Shown: positions 1 to 4,791 of the stretch, piece after piece
Position numbering within the stretch: position 1 is the stretch's first letter
Layout: each line of letters starts with the position of its first letter
Translations under genes and position numbers: made by a program
The notes under the pieces: model-generated
What the model saw: only the letters and a program-made list of their open reading frames with translations
Databases searched by the model: none
What the model was told of the DNA's origin: nothing
Assembly (NCBI GenBank): GCA_041628615.1
Contig: JBFKOW010000148.1
Span: 1 to 8,897, forward strand
Direction: 5' to 3'
Source: JAMWZF01 sp041628615
GTDB taxonomy: Bacteria; Pseudomonadota; Alphaproteobacteria; Rhodobacterales; Rhodobacteraceae
DNA: 8,897 nucleotides

Positions 1-417
1 CATCACCGGCTGGCCGTGCTGGTTCTCGCCCGTGGTGCGGACGTAGACCACGCCGGTCCTGCCGTTCGAGTTCTGCTTCAGGCCGATCACCTCGGAGGAC
101 GCGCGCAGGGTATCGCCGGGATGGACCGGGCGCAGCCCGCGCGCCTCGGCATAGCCGAGATTGGCCACCGCGTTGAGCGAGATGTCGGGGACCGACTTGC
201 CGAACACGATGTGGAACGCCACGAGGTCGTCGACCGGGCTGGCGGGCAGGCCGCAGGCGCGGGCGAACTCGTCCGAGGAATGGAGCGCGTGCCGGGCCGG
301 GTAGAGCGCGTGGTAGAGCGCCCGCTCGCCGCCCGAGACGGTGCGCGGCACGGCATGGCGGATGACCTCCCCGATCCGGTAATCCTCGAAGAAGCGGCCG
401 GGGTCGGTCTTGGTCAT
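1..417 (-). CDS. mch: Mesaconyl-CoA hydratase (MaoC-like), N-terminal part, cut by the left edge
   Basis: Mesaconyl-CoA hydratase converts mesaconyl-CoA to beta-methylmalyl-CoA in the ethylmalonyl-CoA pathway of acetate assimilation; it is cytoplasmic. The frame is open from ATG at 417-415 to the edge, giving 139 codons of an expected roughly 340, so the C-terminal half is missing. Translation begins MTKTDPGRFFEDYRIGE and continues with TVSGGERALYHALYPARHAL (26-45), SSDEFARACGLPASPVDD (47-64) and a hot-dog-fold segment NAVANLGYAEARGLRPVHPG (82-101) with the MaoC-like HPGDT (99-103). I recognise this as very like Rhodobacter Mch. The ATG overlaps the stop of the upstream DUF1737 gene by four bases (ATGA), which suggests translational coupling; a GGGGGA stretch just before it could serve as ribosome site. 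It is the last visible gene of the mcl2 operon. A general MaoC dehydratase is the alternative, but context and sequence favour Mch. Confidence 0.93.
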   Translation of the reverse strand, partial: MTKTDPGRFFEDYRIGEVIRHAVPRTVSGGERALYHALYPARHALHSSDEFARACGLPASPVDDLVAFHIVFGKSVPDISLNAVANLGYAEARGLRPVHPGDTLRASSEVIGLKQNSNGRTGVVYVRTTGENQHGQPVM

Positions 418-620
418 CGGTCCCCCAGCTTCATGTCGGGCCGGTAGTCCTCGGCCACCTCCTTCACCACCGCCTGGCCGCAGCGCATCACCGTGTTGGC
501 GTGGTCATAGGCGTATTGCGGGTCGCCGTAGAGGGTCCAGCCCTTGGCCAGCGCCTCCGAGACCTTGTGGCAGAAGGCCGAGGTGTCGTCGGCGGTGAGG
601 AATCGGTAGAGGGTCGCCAT
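414..620 (-). CDS. Small DUF1737 family protein, 68 residues
   Basis: A cytoplasmic-looking protein with no signal peptide or membrane helix. Its sequence has the layout I associate with DUF1737: an N-terminal LYRFLTADD, then FCHKVSEALAKGWTLYGDP (16-34), a short aromatic stretch, and MRCGQAVVKEV (45-55). Members are small proteins of unknown function, so no reaction can be assigned. The start ATG at 620-618 fits the family N-terminus, although the ribosome site is weak (GGAT about 7 bases upstream). It follows the NnrU-like gene after 48 bases and overlaps mch by four bases. Its place between two ethylmalonyl-CoA pathway genes suggests co-expression with them. Whether it acts on Mch or Mcl2 is only a guess. 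The 48-base spacer before it (621-668) is strongly strand-biased, with C and T runs in the coding sense, and holds no other recognisable signal. Confidence 0.85.
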   Translation of the reverse strand: MATLYRFLTADDTSAFCHKVSEALAKGWTLYGDPQYAYDHANTVMRCGQAVVKEVAEDYRPDMKLGDR

Positions 621-668
621 GTCGGATCATCCGGGTTCGGGTGAAGAAGGGGGGCGGGGGCGGCGGGA

Positions 669-1214
669 TCAGCCGAACGGCGGGTAGCCCAGCCACCAAT
701 GCACCGCTCCCACAGCCGCGTAGGCCACGACGGCGGCGACGATGGTGGTGACTTCCTTGCGGACCGGGGCCGGGCCGGGCGGGGTCCAGTCCGGCTGGGC
801 CCGGTTGATCACCACGATCTCGGCCACCGCCCAGGCCAGCAGGCCGCCGAACAGGACGAAGGACGCGGTGTCGCCGTTGACCAGCAGATGGGAGAAGGCC
901 CAGAGGCTGAAGGCGGTGAGCTGCGGGTGCCGGATCCGGCGGGTGATCGCGGTCCGTGCGCCGCTGGCCGCGAACAGGTAGAACACCACCAGCATCAGCA
1001 GGTTGTTGATCCCGGTCATCGCCGGGCTGCGGCCCCAGTAGAACGCGCCGTCGGCGGCGCGGTAGCCGATCACCATCAGCACCACCGACAGCAGCAGGGC
1101 CGCGGCGACGGCGCCCTTGCCCGCCTCGCCCAGCCGGGCGCGGGGACCGGGCGCGACCCGCTTGAACAGATGCGCCGCCCACCACAGCGCGACCCCGAGG
1201 ACCAGCACCGCCAC
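669..1214 (-). CDS. NnrU family integral membrane protein, 181 residues
   Basis: An inner-membrane protein with six hydrophobic segments, at about residues 1-17, 35-52, 69-84, 100-113, 117-136 and 155-175. The RHPQLT motif (95-100) followed by SHLLVNGD (108-115) is the NnrU family signature. NnrU was named for nitrogen-oxide respiration genes, and the fold is shared with plant zeta-carotene isomerase Z-ISO, but most family members have no proven role. No denitrification or carotenoid gene is visible here. The start is forced: the in-frame stop of mcl2 lies six bases upstream, and the GTG at 1214-1212 is the first start codon after it. Only three bases separate the two genes, so it is almost certainly translated from the mcl2 transcript. 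Biochemical function unknown. Confidence 0.88.
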   Translation of the reverse strand: MAVLVLGVALWWAAHLFKRVAPGPRARLGEAGKGAVAAALLLSVVLMVIGYRAADGAFYWGRSPAMTGINNLLMLVVFYLFAASGARTAITRRIRHPQLTAFSLWAFSHLLVNGDTASFVLFGGLLAWAVAEIVVINRAQPDWTPPGPAPVRKEVTTIVAAVVAYAAVGAVHWWLGYPPFG

Positions 1215-1217
1215 GGC

Positions 1218-2087
1218 TCAGGCCCCCGCCGCCACGTCGAGCCCGGGGGCGGCGGCCTTCTCGCGGATCGCGACGGCCTTGGCGAGGGTCGCGCGCGCGG
1301 TGACGATGTGCAGGTTCTCGACGATCCGGCCGTCGACCACCGCGACACCGAGTCCCTTCGCCTCGGCCTCCTCGAAGGCGGCGATCTGGCGTTCGGCCAG
1401 GGCGATCTCGGCCTCGGTCGGGGCAAAGACCTCGTTGGCGATGGCGACCTGCGCCGGGTGGATCAGGGACTTGCCGTCATAGCCCATGTCGCGGCCCTCC
1501 TCGCACTCGGCGCGCAGGCCCTCCTCGTCGCGGAAGGCGTTGTAGACGCCGTCGACCGCCACAATGCCCGCCGACCGGGCCGCAAGCAACGCCGATTGCA
1601 GCGCATAGCTCAGGGCGGCGCGGCCCCGCGCGCCAAGGTCCTTGGCAAGGTCGTTGGTGCCGATGACGAAGCCGCCGACGGCGGAATGGGCGGCGATGGC
1701 CGGGGCATTGATGATCCCCGCCGGGCTTTCGATCATCGCCCAGACCGGCAGGTTCGGCACCAGCCGGGCCAGCGCGTCGACGTCGGCCGGGCCGCCGACC
1801 TTGGGCAGCAGCACTGCGTCGCAGGACATCTGCGCAACCGCGGCGGCATCGGCCGCGCCCCACTCGGTATCGAGCCCGTTGATCCGCACGATCCGGACCC
1901 GGTCGCCGTAGCCGCCGGCCTCGAGTTCGTCCGCCAGGGTCTGCCGGGCGGCGGCCTTCTCGTCGGGCGTCACCGCGTCCTCGAGATCGAACAGGATCGC
2001 ATCGACCGGCAGGGTCCGGGCCTTGTCCAGCGCCCGTGTCCTGGAGCCGGGGATGTAGAGGGCGGAGCGGTAGGGTCGTGTCGTCAT
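1218..2087 (-). CDS. mcl2: (3S)-malyl-CoA thioesterase, CitE-like (Mcl2 type), 289 residues
   Basis: A member of the CitE/HpcH TIM-barrel family. In Rhodobacter sphaeroides the Mcl2 paralogue hydrolyses (3S)-malyl-CoA to malate and CoA. With the lyase Mcl1 it gives an apparent malate synthase activity. Visible motifs are ALYIPGSRTRALDKA (9-23), LFDLEDAV (32-39), VRINGLDT (67-74) with substrate-binding Arg68, LLPKV (93-97), AMIESPAGIINAPAIA (117-132) with metal ligand Glu120, and GTNDLAKDLG with metal ligand Asp146. Near the C-terminus come DGVYNAF and LIHPAQVAIANEVFAP. The ALYIPGS start, the roughly 290-residue length and the VYNAF region suggest Mcl2 rather than the longer Mcl1 lyase; a citrate lyase beta-like enzyme is a weaker alternative. 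I chose ATG 2087 because it immediately precedes RPYRSALYIPGS. The 49 further upstream codons in frame are arginine- and proline-rich and unlike the family. First gene of the operon leading to mch. Confidence 0.9.
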   Translation of the reverse strand: MTTRPYRSALYIPGSRTRALDKARTLPVDAILFDLEDAVTPDEKAAARQTLADELEAGGYGDRVRIVRINGLDTEWGAADAAAVAQMSCDAVLLPKVGGPADVDALARLVPNLPVWAMIESPAGIINAPAIAAHSAVGGFVIGTNDLAKDLGARGRAALSYALQSALLAARSAGIVAVDGVYNAFRDEEGLRAECEEGRDMGYDGKSLIHPAQVAIANEVFAPTEAEIALAERQIAAFEEAEAKGLGVAVVDGRIVENLHIVTARATLAKAVAIREKAAAPGLDVAAGA

Positions 2088-2201
2088 GGCCTGTCTCTCG
2101 CGGCGGCGCCGGGCACCCCGATCGGGCCGGGGGCCGGTCTTCTGCGGAACGGGGCCAGACTGCCCGCGCGCACCACGGGGCGCAACGGGTATTGTGCCGC
2201 A

Positions 2202-2221
2202 GCGCAGAAAAAGATCTGCGC
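2202..2221. promoter_or_regulatory. Inverted repeat GCGCAGA-N6-TCTGCGC, candidate operator for mcl2
   Basis: A perfect 7-base dyad at 2202-2208 and 2215-2221 with the A-rich spacer AAAAGA. It lies 115-134 bases upstream of the mcl2 start and directly upstream of a possible -10 box. The size and spacing suit a dimeric helix-turn-helix regulator. Binding is inferred only, and I cannot name the regulator. It is unlikely to be a terminator because no run of T follows it on either strand. Confidence 0.4.
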
Positions 2222-2253
2222 GCGCAACGCGCACCGCGCGCTGCCGTTAACCA

Positions 2254-2263
2254 TTTCTAGAAA
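2254..2263. promoter_or_regulatory. Palindrome TTTCTAGAAA in the divergent control region
   Basis: A perfect 10-base palindrome in one of the few AT-rich patches of this GC-rich region, 7 bases downstream of TTAAC on the plus strand. It sits about 170 bases from mcl2 and 155 bases from the gene at 2418, so it could serve either. It overlaps a tentative mcl2 promoter -10 position. A binding site is possible but unproven. Confidence 0.25.
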
Positions 2264-2417
2264 CTCGGCAGGCACTGTGTCGGCAATTCGATGTCGCGGC
2301 GACGGGCCGATCCGGGGCGATCCCGACGGGGCCAGCGGCTGGAGGATGAAGCTGCAACCGGCAAGGCCGGACCGCCCGGGGGGCGGACCCGGCCGGACCA
2401 TCGCAAGAGGTGAAGCC

Positions 2418-2732
2418 ATGACCAACAAGCTCTTCGTCCTGTCCCTGGGCTTCGGTGCCTGCCTGCTGGCCGCCGATCATGCCCTGGCCCAGGGCCAGAA
2501 CTGCCATACCCACGAAACCGTCGTCAGCCGGCTGGCGGAACGCTACGGCGAGACCCGGCAATCCATCGGGCTGGCGGCCAACAACACCATCGTCGAGGTC
2601 TTCGCCTCGCACGAGACCGGGACCTGGACGATCACCGTGACCGCGCCCGGCGGTCCGACCTGCCTCGTCGCCTCGGGCCACGAGTTCCAGGCCATCGCCG
2701 AGGCCCTGCCGAGCAGCGACAGCCCGGCCTGA
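2418..2732 (+). CDS. Small secreted protein with a likely disulfide, unknown function, 104 residues
   Basis: The first 24 residues form a classical Sec signal peptide: Lys4, a hydrophobic core LFVLSLGFGACLLAA, and an ALA/Q cleavage site after Ala24. The mature part is about 80 residues, with Cys29 and Cys82 as the only cysteines, suggesting one disulfide in the periplasm. The body reads VVSRLAERYGETRQSIGLA (35-53), then VEVFAS (59-64), GTWTITVT (68-75) and TCLVASG (81-87). This is a pattern I have seen in small hypothetical proteins of Rhodobacterales, but I know of no function. ATG 2418 is supported by AGAGG at 2406-2410, seven bases upstream, and by the signal peptide starting exactly there. 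The open frame extends far upstream but is only antisense to mcl2. The gene is monocistronic: it is followed by a strong terminator and then a convergent gene. Confidence 0.87.
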   Translation: MTNKLFVLSLGFGACLLAADHALAQGQNCHTHETVVSRLAERYGETRQSIGLAANNTIVEVFASHETGTWTITVTAPGGPTCLVASGHEFQAIAEALPSSDSPA

Positions 2733-2735
2733 TCC

Positions 2736-2757
2736 GGCGCGGGCCTGTCCCCGCGCC
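2736..2757 (+). terminator. GC-rich hairpin just after the small secreted protein gene
   Basis: Arms GGCGCGGG (2736-2743) and CCCGCGCC (2750-2757) pair perfectly over 8 bases with a 6-base loop, starting four bases after the stop codon. Only TT follows, so alone it would be a poor terminator. It may protect the 3' end of the mRNA or assist the hairpin at 2781. Confidence 0.4.
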
Positions 2758-2780
2758 TTCCCCATCGACGACCGATCCCG

Positions 2781-2815
2781 ACCGGCCCCGGCATTGCCAG
2801 GGCCGGTTTTCCTTT
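2781..2815 (+). terminator. Rho-independent terminator of the small secreted protein gene
   Basis: Arms ACCGGCCC (2781-2788) and GGGCCGGT (2800-2807) form 8 pairs. After one C/A mismatch the stem continues with GGC (2790-2792) against GCC (2796-2798) around an ATT loop. A T-rich tail TTTTCCTTT (2807-2815) follows. This is a textbook intrinsic terminator for the plus strand. The minus strand has no T tract after the hairpin, so it should not terminate the convergent exporter gene well. Confidence 0.85.
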
Positions 2816-2841
2816 CCTGCGACGGACCGGGCCGCCGCCGG

Positions 2842-3600
2842 CTAGCCCGTGAGGCCCTGCCAGACGAGCCGGGACCCGGTGACCACCAGCAGCAGGTAGG
2901 TGAGCGCGAAGAACAGCCGCTCGGGCATCCAGTGATGCGCGCGGACACCGATCCACGTCCCGATCAGCGCCACCGGCGCCAGCAACAGGTCGAGCAGGAG
3001 GGTCTGCAGCGTGAAGATGCCGAGAAAGGCGTAGGGCACCACCTTCAGGATGTTGACGATCCAGAACACGATGACCGTCGTCGCCTGGTAGGTCGTCTTG
3101 CCCAGCCCCTGCCCCAGCAGGAACACCGCCACCGGCGGTCCGCCGGCATGGCTGACGAAGCTGGTGAACCCGGCGACCGCGCCGGTGGCGGCGCCGGCCC
3201 GGGCCGAGAACCGGAACGGCGGCACCCGGATCAGGCCCGCCGCCCGGCCGCCCTGCCAGGCCACGAAGGCGAGGCAGACCGCCCCGATCAGCACCCGGAA
3301 CACCGCCTCGTCCACCCGGGCATAGAGCCAGGCCCCGAGCGCCACCCCCGGCACCGCGCCGAGGATCAGGACCCGGGCCGAGGGCCGGTGCCAGCGGCCC
3401 CAGTAGGGCCGCAGCGCCGCCACGTCGATCAGCATCAGCAGCGGCAGCATGATGCCCAGTGCCTCGCCCGGCGGCAGCACGAGGGCGAGAATCGCCGACG
3501 AGGCGAAGGCCGCGCCGGATCCGAAGCCGGCCTTCGAGATCGCCGCGAACAGCACCGCCGGCACCGCGAGCGCGAGGACGGCCGGGTCGACTGTCGGCAT
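2842..3600 (-). CDS. TauE/SafE (TSUP) family membrane exporter, 252 residues
   Basis: A polytopic inner-membrane protein with about eight hydrophobic segments and the two-fold repeat of the TSUP family. The first half has SKAGFGSG (22-29) after the first helix. The second half repeats the pattern as GAVAGFTSFVSHAGGPP (140-156). Members are linked to efflux of sulfite, sulfoacetate or other organic anions; the substrate cannot be read from the sequence, so a sulfite exporter call is only a family label. Length is typical. ATG 3600-3598 has GAGGGG eight bases upstream. The gene is divergent from mdh across 170 bases and convergent with the small secreted protein gene. No sulfur gene is visible nearby, so its role here is open; anion export linked to carbon metabolism is speculation. 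Confidence 0.9.
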   Translation of the reverse strand: MPTVDPAVLALAVPAVLFAAISKAGFGSGAAFASSAILALVLPPGEALGIMLPLLMLIDVAALRPYWGRWHRPSARVLILGAVPGVALGAWLYARVDEAVFRVLIGAVCLAFVAWQGGRAAGLIRVPPFRFSARAGAATGAVAGFTSFVSHAGGPPVAVFLLGQGLGKTTYQATTVIVFWIVNILKVVPYAFLGIFTLQTLLLDLLLAPVALIGTWIGVRAHHWMPERLFFALTYLLLVVTGSRLVWQGLTG

Positions 3601-3706
3601 GGCGCGCGCCCCTCAAGCACCTGAGAACGGTCCCTGTTAGCGCCCCCACCGGCGGCACGCCAGACCGGGGCCGGGACGTGGGGGAATCTGCCGCACGAAG
3701 CGCGAC

Positions 3707-3735
3707 TTGCGCGGGCGGGGTCAAGTCTCTACCCA
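3707..3735 (+). promoter_or_regulatory. Possible mdh promoter
   Basis: TTGCGC (3707-3712), a 17-base spacer and TACCCA (3730-3735) lie 36 bases before the mdh start, in the 170-base region shared with the divergent exporter gene. The -35 keeps the TTG that matters most in Rhodobacter sigma-70 promoters; the -10 is poor. No palindromic operator was found here. Weak call from pattern and spacing only. Confidence 0.3.
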
Positions 3736-3770
3736 TCGCGCGACTCTGCAAACCGAGGGACACGAAGACC

Positions 3771-4733
3771 ATGGCCAGACCCAAGATCGCCCTGATCGGC
3801 GCCGGACAGATCGGCGGGACGCTCGCGCATCTCGCCGCGATCAAGGAACTCGGCGACGTCGTGCTGTTCGACATCGCCGAGGGCATCCCCCAGGGCAAGG
3901 CGCTCGACATCGCCGAAAGCGGCCCCGCCGAGGGCTTCGACGCCAGCCTCAAGGGCACCCAGGATTACGCCGACATCGCCGGCGCCGATGTCTGCATCGT
4001 CACGGCCGGGGTGCCGCGCAAGCCGGGGATGAGCCGGGACGACCTGCTGGGCATCAACCTCAAGGTGATGAAGTCGGTCGGCGAGGGCATCCGCGACCAC
4101 GCCCCCGACGCCTTCGTCATCTGCATCACCAACCCGCTCGACGCGATGGTCTGGGCGCTGCGCGAATTCTCCGGGCTGCCGCACGAGAAGGTCTGCGGCA
4201 TGGCCGGGGTGCTGGACAGCGCCCGGTTCCGGCACTTCCTCGCCGAGGAATTCAACGTCTCGATGCGGGACGTGACCGCCTTCGTGCTCGGCGGCCACGG
4301 CGACACGATGGTGCCGCTGACCCGCTATTCCACCGTCGGCGGCATCCCGCTGCCGGACCTCGTCGAGATGGGCTGGACCAGCCAGGAGAAGCTCGACGCC
4401 ATCGTCCAGCGGACCCGCGACGGCGGCGCCGAGATCGTCGGCCTGCTCAAGACCGGGTCGGCCTTCTACGCCCCGGCCACCAGCGCCATCGAGATGGCCG
4501 AAGCCTACCTGAAGGACCAGAAGCGCCTGCTGCCCTGCGCGGCCTATGTCGACGGCGCCTACGGGCTCAAGGGCTTCTACGTCGGGGTGCCGACGATCAT
4601 CGGCGCCGGCGGCATCGAACGGGTGATCGACATCAAGCTCGACAAGGACGAGCAGGCGATGTTCGACAACTCGGTGAAGGCCGTGAAGGGTCTCGTCGAG
4701 GCCTGCAAGGGCATCGACGACTCGCTGGCCTGA
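3771..4733 (+). CDS. mdh: Malate dehydrogenase, LDH-like NAD-dependent type, 320 residues
   Basis: Oxidises L-malate to oxaloacetate with NAD in the tricarboxylic acid cycle; cytoplasmic. The Rossmann motif GAGQIG is at 10-15, with Asp34 at the end of beta-2, where NAD-specific enzymes bind the ribose. Substrate loop VPRKPGMSRDD (81-91) carries Arg83 and Arg89. Arg83 in this position marks malate rather than lactate specificity. ITNPLD (119-124) has Asn121, LDSARFR (148-154) has Asp149 and Arg152, and GGHGDTMVP (174-182) has catalytic His176. The length and the GHGDTMVP form place it in the LDH-like, usually tetrameric MDH group common in alphaproteobacteria. ATG 3771 has GAGGGA at 3755-3760 and starts directly at the first beta strand; the longer upstream frame is antisense to the exporter gene. 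No terminator follows, so read-through into the glycosyltransferase gene is likely. Confidence 0.98.
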   Translation: MARPKIALIGAGQIGGTLAHLAAIKELGDVVLFDIAEGIPQGKALDIAESGPAEGFDASLKGTQDYADIAGADVCIVTAGVPRKPGMSRDDLLGINLKVMKSVGEGIRDHAPDAFVICITNPLDAMVWALREFSGLPHEKVCGMAGVLDSARFRHFLAEEFNVSMRDVTAFVLGGHGDTMVPLTRYSTVGGIPLPDLVEMGWTSQEKLDAIVQRTRDGGAEIVGLLKTGSAFYAPATSAIEMAEAYLKDQKRLLPCAAYVDGAYGLKGFYVGVPTIIGAGGIERVIDIKLDKDEQAMFDNSVKAVKGLVEACKGIDDSLA

Positions 4734-4766
4734 CACCGGGGCGGCGGCGCGGGGCCGGGACGATCC

Positions 4767-4774
4767 GGAGGTGA
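4767..4774 (+). promoter_or_regulatory. Strong ribosome binding sequence GGAGGTGA with awkward spacing
   Basis: GGAGGTGA matches the 16S anti-Shine-Dalgarno sequence almost completely. The GTG of a possible start at 4771 lies inside it, so it cannot serve that codon. The next in-frame ATG (4792) lies 17 bases beyond its end, farther than usual. The site belongs to the glycosyltransferase gene, but it leaves the exact start unsettled. Confidence 0.55.
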
Positions 4775-4791
4775 CCGGCGGCAACGACACC

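Larger units (their letters stand above)
2088..2417. promoter_or_regulatory. Divergent control region between mcl2 and a small secreted protein gene
   Basis: This 330-base stretch has no convincing gene; it must carry promoters for mcl2 (minus) and for the gene at 2418 (plus). Three things stand out: a perfect inverted repeat at 2202-2221, a palindrome at 2254-2263, and an 8-base direct repeat GCGCAACG at 2180-2187 and 2222-2229. A possible mcl2 -10 box is CACAAT, reading 2196 to 2191 on the minus strand, lying next to the inverted repeat and leaving a leader of about 95 bases. Another option on the minus strand is TTGCCG, 17 bases, TTTCTA, ending near 2258. Part of 2191-2290 is clearly richer in A and T than its surroundings, as expected of a promoter. 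I see no convincing plus-strand promoter. No riboswitch or RNA gene was recognised. Confidence 0.55.

Noticed and set aside
646..668. G-rich run (C-rich in the coding sense) between nnrU and the DUF1737 gene, considered as a regulatory or structured element
   Set aside because: It is a simple compositional run in a very GC-rich genome with no regular spacing of G tracts and no pairing partner.
699..2732. A 677-codon plus-strand open frame across the nnrU/mcl2 region
   Set aside because: Only its last 104 codons (from ATG 2418) look real. The rest is antisense to well-recognised genes, with low-complexity Arg/Gly/Asp/His composition typical of shadow frames in GC-rich DNA.
3601..3770. Operator or riboswitch in the exporter-mdh divergent region
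   Set aside because: I found ribosome sites and a weak promoter candidate but no inverted repeat or conserved RNA structure long enough to report.
3707..4774. Long alternative frames on both strands over mdh
   Set aside because: They are Arg-rich shadows of mdh, whose catalytic motifs are complete in one uninterrupted frame.
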